In this document: one piece after another, positions 1-8,366 of the stretch
How the letters are laid out: each line of letters opens with the position of its first letter
How positions within the stretch are numbered: the stretch's first letter is position 1
Source of the DNA: Nonomuraea harbinensis
Lineage (GTDB): Bacteria; Actinomycetota; Actinomycetes; Streptosporangiales; Streptosporangiaceae
Direction: 5' to 3'
Assembly: GCF_019396385.1 (NCBI RefSeq)
Contig: NZ_JAHKRN010000053.1
Location: 1 to 59,214 of the forward strand
DNA: 59,214 nt
The notes under the pieces: generated by a model
Told to the model about the DNA's origin: nothing
The model's database searches: none
Seen by the model: the letters and a program-made list of their open reading frames with translations, nothing else
Position numbers and translations under genes: made by a program

Positions 1-134
1 GGATGTAGGTGAATCTCTGAAATCGCGTCTCTAGGGGCTTTCGGGTGTCTGCATCTCTCACGGCTGGATGACCTGCAGTTTCAGCTCTGCAGGACCTCCA
101 GGACCCGCGAATTACGTCGAACCCGGGTACCAGG

Positions 135-180
135 TGCGCGGCCGAGAGGACTCGAACCCCTAACCTTCTGATCCGTAGTC
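135..180. repeat. attL: left copy of the 46-bp element-end direct repeat
   Basis: These 46 bases are identical to 36426-36471 and in the same orientation. They correspond to the anticodon loop through the 3' end of tRNA-Arg(ACG), but the tRNA 5' half is absent here, so this is the distal attachment site left by integration, not a functional tRNA. The match stops at 134/135 and 180/181. The 134 bases to its left hold no gene that I can see. Confidence 0.93.
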
Positions 181-687
181 TCGGGCGGGAGGTTTGTGAA
201 GGTCTATGGAGGCTCGTTTCGCCTGGTAAAGGCGTAGGACGAACCTCGGCGGACTATAGCGAACTTCGGTCGATTGCTACAGCGGTTGCTACAGCGATTG
301 CTTCACCGAAACCCCGCGCCCATCAGGAGAATCCCGTCATCTCGACGGTGACTCCCGACGCTTGCTGTGGGGCGCTGAGGGACGCGCAGGCGGCTTCGGA
401 AGCCATGATCGCCTCATGCTGCCGCCCATCCGCTATCGGAGCCTCGCGAGGCTCTACGGCGGCCCTGGCGATCTCTGTTACTCCTTCGCGTCGTCGTCAG
501 TCGCCACGGTCGGCGGCTCGCACGCGCCCGCGCGCAGGGCGGCCCAAAAAGTCCGAAAACGGCCGAGCGCATGCCCGAGTGGATGCCCACTGACTCACGA
601 CCGAGTAGCAAGCGGCCGAGGCCCGGTGACTCCAACACCGAACCCCGACCTGTGACCCAGCAACCTGACCAAAACAGGAGCCAGGCC
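181..687. other. Non-coding left end of the element with arm-type repeats
   Basis: No convincing coding region. Two direct copies of TTGCTACAGC lie at 274-283 and 286-295 with a 12-base period, preceded by two related units (CGAACCTCGG near 240 and CGAACTTCGG near 260). The same TGCTACAGC pair with the same period recurs just inside the right end (36345-36366), as expected of integrase or excisionase arm sites. The rest probably carries the promoter of the transfer operon, which I cannot place. Confidence 0.6.
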
Positions 688-1572
688 ATGAGCCACCACC
701 CTTCCACACCCACCGTCATCGAAGAAGTGAAGACCGTCGACCCGGCTCTGCCGCACGGCCTACGGCGGCTTTTCACCAACCCCTTCCGCCACCGCCGTGA
801 GAGCGCCGTGCCGGTCGCTGAGGTGCCCGTAGCCACTGGCGCAGGCCGACTCGGCGATCGGGTCATCCTCGGCTTCGCGGTGTCCGTCCTGCTGGCCGTC
901 GCCGGCGCGGCGGCCTATGTCTCGTACCACCACTTCTACGGCCTGGCCATCGCCCTCGGGGAGCGGCACGACATGGCCATCCTCTACCCGGCGATGTCCG
1001 ACGGCGTGATCGTCATGGCGTCGCTGGTGATGGTCTACTGCTCGCGCCGCCAGATCCGTGTGCCGGTGCTGGCATGGGTCGCGCTCGCCCTGGGAGGCGC
1101 GGTGACCCTAGCGGCGAACGTGGCGCACGGCTGGTCCGGCGGTCTGGGATCGCGCCTGGTCAGTGCCCTGGCGCCGCTGGCGTTCGCGGGTGCGTACGAG
1201 CTGCTGATGTGGATCGTCCGCAACACCCGCCGGCCGGTCGAGGGCCCGGCGGAGGAGCACGTGTGCCAGCCGATCGAGACCCTCGTCGAGGTGGAGCGCG
1301 AGGTGCCGGTCCTGCCCACCGACCGGTACGAGGCAGCGCGGCTGGCCTACCTCGACAGCCTCAGCGAGGGCAAGCAGCGCATCGGCCGCCGCCCCCTGAT
1401 GAACCGGTGGGGGCTGGAGCAGCGCGAGGCCGAGGACATCATCGCCGAGGTGGACAAGGAGCGTGCGCAGGCCGCCGAAGCCAAGGCGACCGAGGCACCC
1501 GGCCCCGATGCCGCGCCGCCATCGCTGAGCGGCGTGCAGCCGACCGGCACGAGCCAGGCGGAGGCGGCGTGA
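688..1572 (+). CDS. DUF2637-type membrane protein of the AICE transfer region (Spd-like)
   Basis: About 294 residues. The ATG at 688 was chosen because AGGAG (676-680) lies 7 bases upstream; the open frame extends back to 571 without a better start. Four hydrophobic segments (about residues 59-79, 100-117, 125-145 and 155-176) follow a charged, cytosolic N-terminus; the C-terminal 110 residues are acidic and hydrophilic. This layout matches DUF2637 proteins that commonly precede the FtsK-like translocase in actinomycete integrative elements and are thought to assist spreading of the element through hyphae. The next gene starts inside its stop codon, so it is the first gene of a three-gene transfer operon. 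The spreading role is inference from position. Confidence 0.75.
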   Translation: MSHHPSTPTVIEEVKTVDPALPHGLRRLFTNPFRHRRESAVPVAEVPVATGAGRLGDRVILGFAVSVLLAVAGAAAYVSYHHFYGLAIALGERHDMAILYPAMSDGVIVMASLVMVYCSRRQIRVPVLAWVALALGGAVTLAANVAHGWSGGLGSRLVSALAPLAFAGAYELLMWIVRNTRRPVEGPAEEHVCQPIETLVEVEREVPVLPTDRYEAARLAYLDSLSEGKQRIGRRPLMNRWGLEQREAEDIIAEVDKERAQAAEAKATEAPGPDAAPPSLSGVQPTGTSQAEAA

Positions 1573-1871
1573 TGACGAGCTTCCTGATTCCCGCCATGGG
1601 CGTGTTCGTGTTCCTGCTGTGCGCCACCCGGGAGGCGGACGCGGACGCCCGAAGTGCCAGGCAGATGTGGGCGGCCATGCGGCGCGCCGGATGGGGGCGC
1701 ACCGTCTTCACGGCGGTGCGTGTCTTCGTGGTGGTCGTGCTGCTCATCCTGGCCGATCTGTGCCGCTTGGCCGGGCACGCGGTCGCCGGGACACGGGTCG
1801 TCGTCGAGGCGCTCGCCGTACACACCGAGATCCTCGGCTCGCTGGTCACACGGACGGAGGTGCGGGCATGA
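1572..1871 (+). CDS. Small membrane protein of the transfer operon
   Basis: A 99-residue protein whose ATG overlaps the stop of the upstream gene (GTGATGA), and whose own stop overlaps the ATG of the translocase gene. It has a hydrophobic N-terminus (about residues 3-14) and a strong membrane segment near residues 50-66, separated by a basic stretch. I do not recognise the family. The tight coupling on both sides argues that it is real and works with the transfer proteins, possibly as a small Spd-type spreading protein; that role is a guess. Confidence 0.6.
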   Translation: MTSFLIPAMGVFVFLLCATREADADARSARQMWAAMRRAGWGRTVFTAVRVFVVVVLLILADLCRLAGHAVAGTRVVVEALAVHTEILGSLVTRTEVRA

Positions 1872-4039
1872 CTGCCACGGAGGAGATGCGCGAGGGCATG
1901 GTGATCGCTCTCCAGGACGAGGACGTGCACGCCGCCGCCGAGGCCATGCCTGAGAAGGCCGTCCGGGAGGCCCCAGAGGAGAGCGACGGCGTCCTTGAGG
2001 GCACTGTGGTGCTCGTCGATCAGGCTCACCGGCCCGAACCAACGGACCTGCTCGCCGAGTTGGCCGCGCGCCGCCAGGAGCGGCAGCCGCTGGTCCCGTT
2101 GTGGCTGCGGTCGCGGGCGGACGCCTTGCAGGTGCTCAAGTGGCAGGCCAAGCACACCGGCTACGTGCTGGCCTACCACGCGCTGCGTGCCCCGAAGTAC
2201 GCCGCCAAGCTCGCGGGGCGTTCCCCGGCCGGCGCCTGGCGGCTGCTGGTGGCGCTGGTGCGGTGGCTGTTCGACCTGGAAGGCCGCCCGGTGCGGCGGG
2301 CGGCGGCCACGAAGGAGGAGGCGGCGGAGTACCTGGCCCTGTCGCGGCAGCGTGACGACCGGGTCAAGGCGCGCCTGTGGACACTCCTCGTCGGCGCGAT
2401 CACAGCGGTCCTGATCGGCATCTTCGCCGCCGTGGCCGCGCCCACCTGGGTTCACTGGGCGATCCTCGGCGTGCTCATCGCCGGGGCCGGGGTGCTCGGA
2501 ACGCCCGCCGACCAGCCGCTGCTGGACCGGGCGGTCGTCCCCAACCGGGTGCGCAAGCTGACCAGTGACCAGGTGCTGGACGCGCTCGGCTCGCTCGGCA
2601 TCTCAGCCATCAACCAGGCGCTCGGCAAGAACGGGCGCGGCATCACCTTCCCGGCCCCGATCATGCGCGATGGTCCGGGCTGGCGGGCCGAGGTCGATCT
2701 CCCGCTCGGCGTGACCGTGGCGGAGGTGCTGGAGAAACGCGACAAGCTCGCCTCCGGCCTGCGCCGCGCCCTCGGGTGCGTTTGGCCCGAGCCGGTCTCG
2801 GAGGAGCACCCCGGCCGGCTGGTGCTGTGGGTGGGCGATCAGGAGATGCGTAAGGCTCGGCAGCCCGCCTGGCCGCTGGCCAAGTCGGGCCAGGTCAGTC
2901 TGTTCGAGCCGGTCCCGTACGGCAATGATCAGCGCGGCCGGCCGATCTCGATCCTGCTCATGTTCGCCAACGTGCTCATCGGCTCGATGCCGCGCTACGG
3001 CAAGACCTTCGCGCTGCGGGTACTGCTCCTGGCCTGCGCCCTCGACCCGCTGGCCGAGCTGCGGCTGTTCGAGCTCAAGGGCACCGGCGACCTGTCGGCG
3101 CTGGAGAAGGTGGCCCACCACTACGCCAAGGGCGCCACCGACTCCGCCAAGGCCGCCTGCGTCGCCTCACTGGCCGAGGTGTACGCCGAGCTGGACCGCC
3201 GCGCGGAGGTGATCGACGGTCTGCCCCGCCACCAGGCGCCCGAGTTCAAGGTCACGCCCGAACTGGCGGCCTGGCGCGACCTCGGCTTGCACCCAATGGT
3301 GGTCGCGATCGACGAGTGCCAGGAGCTGTTTGCCGACGACGAGTACGGCGAGGAGGCCGCCAAGTACGCCACCGCCATCATCAAGCGCGGCCCCGCCCTC
3401 GGCATCATCCTCATCCTGGCCACCCAGCGCCCAGACAAAGACAGCCTGCCCAAGGCCATCTCGGCGAACGCGGGCATCCGGATCTGCCTGCGGGTGATGG
3501 GCTGGCAGGAGAACGACATGATCCTCGGCACCGGCATGCACCAGGCCGGCGTCAAGGCCACCATGTTCACCCTCAACGACAAGGGCATCTCCTGGGCCGT
3601 CGGCATCGCCGAGGACCCGCTGATCGTCCGCTCCGCCTATCTGGACGGCCCCACCTCCGAGCTGATCGCCGAGCGAGCCCTCCACCTCCGCCAGCAGGCG
3701 GGAACGCTGTCCGGGCAGGCGATCGGCCAGGAAGGGCCCCAGAGAGTCTCCTACGACCTGCTGGCCGACATCCTGACCGTCACCACGGCCAAGGAGGACA
3801 AGGTCTGGAACAGCACGGTCGTGGACCGGCTGGCCGAGTTCCGGCCGGACGCCTACGGCCAATGGGCACACCTGGAGGACGACGCCAAGACCGCCACACT
3901 GACCGCCCGCCTCAAGGAGTACGGGGTCCGCACGGAGGACACCTGGGGTCGCGACGCCGCCGGTAAGGGCCGCAACCGCAAGGGCTTCACCCGGTCCGAC
4001 ATCGCCGACGCGCACGGCAAGCGGAAGATTCAGCCCTAG
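1868..4039 (+). CDS. traB: FtsK/SpoIIIE-family DNA translocase (TraB-like main transfer protein)
   Basis: A 723-residue protein starting at the ATG that overlaps the previous stop (ATGA). Two membrane segments lie at about residues 170-212. The motor domain follows, with Walker A GSMPRYGKT near residue 372 and Walker B VVAIDECQEL near 478, then the FtsK-like segment ATQRPDKDSLPKAI. In AICEs this single protein forms the hexameric pump that moves double-stranded DNA between mycelia. The C-terminal 120 residues include a winged-helix-like region that in TraB proteins recognises short clt repeats; GCTAG repeats lie directly downstream. The frame is open upstream to 1619 but the 1868 start fits the operon. 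Confidence 0.9.
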   Translation: MTATEEMREGMVIALQDEDVHAAAEAMPEKAVREAPEESDGVLEGTVVLVDQAHRPEPTDLLAELAARRQERQPLVPLWLRSRADALQVLKWQAKHTGYVLAYHALRAPKYAAKLAGRSPAGAWRLLVALVRWLFDLEGRPVRRAAATKEEAAEYLALSRQRDDRVKARLWTLLVGAITAVLIGIFAAVAAPTWVHWAILGVLIAGAGVLGTPADQPLLDRAVVPNRVRKLTSDQVLDALGSLGISAINQALGKNGRGITFPAPIMRDGPGWRAEVDLPLGVTVAEVLEKRDKLASGLRRALGCVWPEPVSEEHPGRLVLWVGDQEMRKARQPAWPLAKSGQVSLFEPVPYGNDQRGRPISILLMFANVLIGSMPRYGKTFALRVLLLACALDPLAELRLFELKGTGDLSALEKVAHHYAKGATDSAKAACVASLAEVYAELDRRAEVIDGLPRHQAPEFKVTPELAAWRDLGLHPMVVAIDECQELFADDEYGEEAAKYATAIIKRGPALGIILILATQRPDKDSLPKAISANAGIRICLRVMGWQENDMILGTGMHQAGVKATMFTLNDKGISWAVGIAEDPLIVRSAYLDGPTSELIAERALHLRQQAGTLSGQAIGQEGPQRVSYDLLADILTVTTAKEDKVWNSTVVDRLAEFRPDAYGQWAHLEDDAKTATLTARLKEYGVRTEDTWGRDAAGKGRNRKGFTRSDIADAHGKRKIQP

Positions 4040-4097
4040 CACGCCGATCACCTCATCGAATGCCTCTGGAGCCGCTTCCAGGGGCATTCGCATGGGG

Positions 4098-4177
4098 CCG
4101 CTAGAACGCTAGATCCCAGCTCAGAACGAGGCTGCACCGCTAGCCAAGCCGCTAGACCTCGCGGCTCCACCCGCTAG
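4098..4177. repeat. Cluster of CCGCTAG/GCTAG repeats, candidate clt transfer locus
   Basis: Five GCTAG copies in 80 bases, four of them CCGCTAG: 4098-4104, 4108-4112, 4137-4143, 4149-4155 and 4171-4177, all direct. This lies in the 212-base gap just downstream of the translocase gene. TraB proteins bind arrays of 8-bp repeats at clt, which is often near traB, so this is a plausible transfer site. An alternative is an operator or terminator region. Confidence 0.45.
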
Positions 4178-4251
4178 GGACGTCGCCTCGGATAGGCGAC
4201 AACTACCTGTCCACAGGGGTCTGGACGCGGGCGGCAGGGAAACACAGCAGC

Positions 4252-4998
4252 GTGAAGTTGGAGGTTCGCGCGCAGCGCGCGGGTCAGTCTCTGGCCCGCT
4301 GGCTGGCGCCGCTGACGTTCACTGATTGGTCGGCAGCCCGGGTGACGGCCGAACTCACCCGCGCGGTGGTCGCCTGGGGCGTCGCCCACGGCTGGCGGGT
4401 CCGGCGAGAGGTGCCCAGCCTGGCCGAACTTCCCGGCGCCCATCCGGATCGGTCCGGTTATCTGGACGTGGTGTGCGAACGGCTCGACGGCCCGCCGATC
4501 GCCATCGAGATCGACCAGAGCGAAAAACCGTGGTCCGCCCGTAAGCTCCTGGTCGAGGCCGACTCCGGCGTGGTCCCTGTGTGGGTGCGCTGGGGAGAGC
4601 CGCCGTCCGGGACCGTGCCGGAACCGGTGGCCTTAGTCGTCTTCGTGACCACATGCCGCGCTGTAGGTCCCACCCGACGGCGGCTGTACTCACGCACCGT
4701 TGACCAGCATCCGCAGCCAAGCGCACCGCCCGCCCCGGCCACCGAGCAGCCCCCACAGCATGCGCCGACGAGGCCGCGATGCCGAGCCACCACCAAGAAG
4801 GGCGAGCCCTGCCCCATCGACGCTCGGCCGTCAGGACTGTGCCATGTCCATGATCCCGCCGTGCAATGCGGTCGCCTGACGAGAAAGGGCAGCGCGTGCA
4901 CCGTGCCCACTGGCGGTGGCCCGTGCAAGTACCACCAGGACCAGTCTCAGAGCGAACCAGCTCCGCCGCTCCCGCCCTGGCTACCCGATGTGTCCTGA
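4252..4998 (+). CDS. Protein with nuclease-like core and two C-terminal Cys/His zinc-binding repeats
   Basis: A 248-residue protein starting at GTG 4252; no strong ribosome site is visible. Residues about 55-130 read like a small alpha/beta core with YLDVVCE, IAIEIDQSEK and a strand ending VPVWVRW, which loosely fits a PD-(D/E)xK-type nuclease layout (Asp, then Glu-x-Asp, then Lys). After a Pro/Ala-rich linker come two related units, RCRATTKKGEPC and QCGRLTRKGSAC, each completed by a Cys-x-x-His pair (CHVHD and CKYHQ), which look like tandem zinc-binding motifs. It sits alone between the transfer operon and the convergent cargo operon. A DNA-processing role is plausible but unproven. Confidence 0.6.
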   Translation: MKLEVRAQRAGQSLARWLAPLTFTDWSAARVTAELTRAVVAWGVAHGWRVRREVPSLAELPGAHPDRSGYLDVVCERLDGPPIAIEIDQSEKPWSARKLLVEADSGVVPVWVRWGEPPSGTVPEPVALVVFVTTCRAVGPTRRRLYSRTVDQHPQPSAPPAPATEQPPQHAPTRPRCRATTKKGEPCPIDARPSGLCHVHDPAVQCGRLTRKGSACTVPTGGGPCKYHQDQSQSEPAPPLPPWLPDVS

Positions 4999-5101
4999 CC
5001 GCTGATCACTCCGGATATCGGCGGTCCTCTGCATGTGGACGGCGCGGGCAGCCTGAGTGTGATCGTGGGCCGGTCTGCCCGCGCCGTGGCTTCTGGTGCC
5101 G

Positions 5102-6982
5102 TCAGACGGCCTCCGCCGCGACGGGGGAAGGGCTTCGGCTGGAGGCCATCCAGTCGAGCTGCGTGGCCATGCCGGTGACCAAGTCGGTGGTCGGGGCCCA
5201 GCCGAGCAGCCGACGCGCTGAGGTCACGTCGGCGCAGGTGACAGAGACATCCCCGCTCCGTGCGCTGGTGGATCGGACGTTGATGGGCTGGCCGGTGAGC
5301 TGGTGGGCTCGTTCTACGACGTCGTTGAGACTGATGGTGCGGCCGGCCCCGACGTTGATCACGCTGTTGGGCAGGTAGACGGTGCCTGCCGCGATGGTCG
5401 CGTTGATGGCGTCGTGAATGTAGGTGAAGTCGCGGCGCTGCTTGCCGTCCCCGTAGATCTGGAGGGTCAGACCGGTTGAGGCTGCGGTCAGGAGGCGCTG
5501 GACGAACATGTCCTCCCTCTGGCGCGGGCCGTAGATGGTGAAGTACCGCAAGGCCACCACGGTGGTGTCGCAGTCCGATCGGGCCGCGTGGGCGAGGCAG
5601 AGCTGTTCCTCCGCGAGCTTGGTCACCGCGTACGGGGAGGCGGGGCGCGGGTGATCGGTTTCGACGCTGGGGCGGTCGCCGTCGGGGGCGCCGTAGACGC
5701 TGGAGGAGGACGCAACGACGAGGCGCGGGATGCGCAGCCTCGTCACCGCGTGCATGAGCCGCTGGGTGGCCGAGATGTTGGAGGCGACGTAGTCGTCGAA
5801 GTCGGCTCCCCATGAGGGTTGGACGCCTGGGACGCCGGCCAGATGGAAGACGACGTCGGCGTCGAGCAGCAGGGGTTCGATGGCACAGGTGCGCAGGTCG
5901 CCGGTGGCGAAAACGAAGCCTGGGTGAGTACGGATGTCGGCCAGGTTGTGGGCGGCGCTGAGGTGCTTGCTGGGATCGCGGCGGTCCACACCGATCACGG
6001 TCACGCCTCGCGCTAGCAATGCCTGGCACAGGTGGGAGCCGATGAAACCGGCCGCACCGGTGACGACGGCTCGCCGGGGAAGTGACTCGCGGGGTCCATG
6101 GGCGGCGGCTGGCGTGGGCATAGGGGTCCTCTGAGGTGGTTGGTGGATGCTGGCGATGAGTGTGCGGCCGTGGGTCAGGAGTTCCGCGTTGTTCGCTTCG
6201 TGGCCTCGCACCAGTGCGGTCACCGCCTCCAGGAGGCGGAAGCGCTCCAGGAGCTGCTGTTCGGCGAAATTGAGTGGGCGGCCGTAGCCGTCGAAGAAGG
6301 CCGCGCAGAGGTGCGGCGCCCGACGCCAGTAGCGGTGTTCGAGGCGGGCGAAGTCGCGGATGCGGGCGTCGAGGCGGGTGTGCTCGAAGTCGACGACGCC
6401 GACCTGCCCCACGTCTCCGACGATCCAATTGCGTGGCTGGTAGTCCAGGTGGCACACCGTGGTCTCGAGCGTCTCTGCGGCCATCTCGTCCGCCCAGGAA
6501 TACAAGATCTGCAAGTCCGAGGAGGTGATGAGGGCCGCCAGGTGCGCGCGGGCGGCCCACCAGCGCATGCGCTCAGCGAGGTAGGCAGGTACGTCGATCG
6601 TGGTGTGCTGGCCGGGCGGGGCTTGATGGAGCAGTCGCAGGACGTGCCCCGCGTGGCGGTGCGTAAGCCGTTCCGCGTCGGAGTCCTCGGGGAGCTGCGT
6701 GGCGCGTTGCCCGGGGATGGCGGTCAGTAGCAGCGAGAGGGTTTCGGGGTCGGTATGGATGAGGGACGGGGCGTGTTCCTTCAGGACCGGGACCCAGGTG
6801 GAATAGGCGTGGACTTCGGCGTGAAACCGGTCGGGCGTCTGGTGGTGCTTGAGGATGTAGCGCTGCCCGTCCGCCGCGGTGAGGACCTGGAGGTGCGGGG
6901 GCAGGTCGAGGCGCGGAAGCGGCGTGACGGGCCCCAGGTGCCGGCAGGCCACGGCCAGCAGGTCGGGGTCGGTGCCGCTCAT
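5102..6982 (-). CDS. Fused phosphotransferase (APH/choline-kinase-like) and NAD-dependent sugar epimerase
   Basis: A continuous 626-residue frame beginning at the ATG that overlaps the stop of the histidine phosphatase gene (ATGA). Residues 1-287 form an aminoglycoside/choline-kinase-type domain with the Brenner motif HLDYQPRNW and the metal-binding VVDFEH. From about residue 305 an extended short-chain dehydrogenase begins, with TGAAGFIGSH for NAD binding, a Ser-rich VASSSSVYG strand and the catalytic YAVTK motif, like UDP-sugar 4-epimerases. An internal ATG at 6121 with AGAGGA 6 bases upstream could also start a separate 339-residue epimerase, but no stop divides the two. It is the last gene of the operon and would provide or alter a sugar nucleotide. 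Confidence 0.8.
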   Translation of the reverse strand: MSGTDPDLLAVACRHLGPVTPLPRLDLPPHLQVLTAADGQRYILKHHQTPDRFHAEVHAYSTWVPVLKEHAPSLIHTDPETLSLLLTAIPGQRATQLPEDSDAERLTHRHAGHVLRLLHQAPPGQHTTIDVPAYLAERMRWWAARAHLAALITSSDLQILYSWADEMAAETLETTVCHLDYQPRNWIVGDVGQVGVVDFEHTRLDARIRDFARLEHRYWRRAPHLCAAFFDGYGRPLNFAEQQLLERFRLLEAVTALVRGHEANNAELLTHGRTLIASIHQPPQRTPMPTPAAAHGPRESLPRRAVVTGAAGFIGSHLCQALLARGVTVIGVDRRDPSKHLSAAHNLADIRTHPGFVFATGDLRTCAIEPLLLDADVVFHLAGVPGVQPSWGADFDDYVASNISATQRLMHAVTRLRIPRLVVASSSSVYGAPDGDRPSVETDHPRPASPYAVTKLAEEQLCLAHAARSDCDTTVVALRYFTIYGPRQREDMFVQRLLTAASTGLTLQIYGDGKQRRDFTYIHDAINATIAAGTVYLPNSVINVGAGRTISLNDVVERAHQLTGQPINVRSTSARSGDVSVTCADVTSARRLLGWAPTTDLVTGMATQLDWMASSRSPSPVAAEAV

Positions 6983-7626
6983 GAAGTGGCCATCGTGGTC
7001 AGGTGGGCGGTGTCGTTGTGGCGTAGCAGCATCCATCGCTCGTCGCCGAACCGGTTGCGGTGGAGTTGCCAGTGGGTGATCGAGGCGTGGTCGATGGTGA
7101 AGCCGGTCATCAGGCCGGGGCGGAGGTCGAGCAGGAGGGTGTGCGCGGCGAGCACGGTTTCGCCGTGAGCGGCGAACAGGACGCGATCGCCTTCGTGGTG
7201 CCGGATGAGGTCGGCGAGCACCGCGCTGGCCATCTTGAGGTATCCGTTCCAAGTGTCGGAGCCCGGTGCCCAGGGCTGATCGGGGTGGGCGTGCGGGCCG
7301 CCGCGGAAGGCGGTCTTGACCTCGTGCCAGGGCTTGCCGTCGGCCTCGCCGTGGACGGGGCCGTCCAGCGGGTTACTGATGAGCAGCGGTAGGTCGAGGG
7401 CATCGGCCAGGATGAGACCGCTTTCGCGGAGCCGTCGGCGGGGTCCGGCGTACACGTGGGTGAACGGTTCGGCCTCATGTTGGGCGAGGAGACGGGCAGC
7501 GGTCAGGGCCATTTGCTGCCGGCCGAGGTCGGTCAGGCCGGTGCAGGTGCGGGGGCCGCCGACGACGCCGTCCACGTTGCAGTGCGCCTCGCCGTGGCGG
7601 GTGAGGATGAGTTCAGTGGAGATCAC
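6979..7626 (-). CDS. Histidine phosphatase (phosphoglycerate-mutase-like) family protein
   Basis: A 215-residue protein. The GTG at 7626 was chosen because GGAGG lies 7 bases upstream and the start overlaps the preceding stop (GTGA). The catalytic phosphohistidine motif LTRHGE (His about 11) is followed by the RRLRES segment and the second histidine in FAAHGE, so all main active-site elements are present. The family removes phosphate from sugars, nucleotides or small metabolites. In this operon it could dephosphorylate a late nucleotide-like intermediate, which would fit the neighbouring kinases; the true substrate is unknown. Confidence 0.85.
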   Translation of the reverse strand: MISTELILTRHGEAHCNVDGVVGGPRTCTGLTDLGRQQMALTAARLLAQHEAEPFTHVYAGPRRRLRESGLILADALDLPLLISNPLDGPVHGEADGKPWHEVKTAFRGGPHAHPDQPWAPGSDTWNGYLKMASAVLADLIRHHEGDRVLFAAHGETVLAAHTLLLDLRPGLMTGFTIDHASITHWQLHRNRFGDERWMLLRHNDTAHLTTMATS

Positions 7627-8366
7627 GTCAGGTCCTCCGGTCGGGGGCGGACGGTCGGCCACGGATGCCGGTAACCGCCCTTGCCGAGGTAGGGCAAGGT
7701 GAGCAGGTGATGCAGCTCGGCGTGGTCGAGTAACTGGCCAATGGGGATTGCGGGTAGATCGGCGTCGAGGAGCGGCTTGTTGTAGCGGGCCAGGGCCGTC
7801 GTGAAGGTCCCGGGCGGGAGCGGACCATAGGTCATGGCCAGAGTGACCAGCAGCTTGGCCAGGTCATAGCCGAACGGCGCCAAGGTGAGGTCGTCGAAAT
7901 CCACCATGACGGGCCCGTCGGCGGTGATGAGGACGTTGCGCGGGTTGGTGTCCTTGTAAAAGGCGACCGGAATGGCCGGGTTGGCGGCGAGGAGCGATTG
8001 GGCGGCGGCGACCTGGTGGGCGTTGAAGAACCCGGCGTCGCCGTGCCTTCGCAGCGCTGCGATGCGTGGCGAGATGAAGTCGGGCAGCTCGCGGCCACCG
8101 GCCAAGGGGTGTGCAGTGGTGAGGAGCGCACGATGGAGATCGCTCTTCCACGCGGCGGCGTGGGCACGGCCGAGGACGGTGGCCACGGCTGGGGCGTCGG
8201 TGGAGCGGGCGTGGCGGCCTTCGACCGAGGTGAAGTCGATGCCGTTCGCGCGAACGGCCACGATGCCGGGAAGCCGCAGCGGGCCGCCGTGTTCGCTGAG
8301 CCATGCGTGGTGGGCGATGGTCTGTTCGAGGGCTTCCCGGGTGGCGTACGGCTTGCTGAAAGTCAT
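7623..8366 (-). CDS. Phosphotransferase, aminoglycoside/homoserine-kinase-like
   Basis: A 247-residue protein starting at ATG 8366, overlapping the methyltransferase stop (ATGA), with AGGTG upstream. The catalytic loop reads YKDTNPRNVLI, with Asp and Asn in the expected places but Lys instead of the usual His, followed by VMVDFDDL, the metal-binding segment. The N-terminal nucleotide-binding lobe looks short compared with typical APH proteins of about 270-330 residues. It presumably phosphorylates a hydroxyl of a small molecule made by this operon. It is a second kinase of the same superfamily as the one fused to the epimerase, suggesting two phosphorylation steps. Confidence 0.8.
   Translation of the reverse strand: MTFSKPYATREALEQTIAHHAWLSEHGGPLRLPGIVAVRANGIDFTSVEGRHARSTDAPAVATVLGRAHAAAWKSDLHRALLTTAHPLAGGRELPDFISPRIAALRRHGDAGFFNAHQVAAAQSLLAANPAIPVAFYKDTNPRNVLITADGPVMVDFDDLTLAPFGYDLAKLLVTLAMTYGPLPPGTFTTALARYNKPLLDADLPAIPIGQLLDHAELHHLLTLPYLGKGGYRHPWPTVRPRPEDLT

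Noticed and set aside
1074..3966. Long alternative-frame and antisense open frames across the transfer operon
   Set aside because: They are Arg/Gly/Pro-rich shadows typical of high-GC DNA, lack ribosome sites and overlap the well-supported translocase genes.
4947..6560. 537-codon minus-strand frame overlapping the kinase-epimerase gene
   Set aside because: It is an Arg/Pro-rich out-of-frame reading of a gene with intact catalytic motifs.
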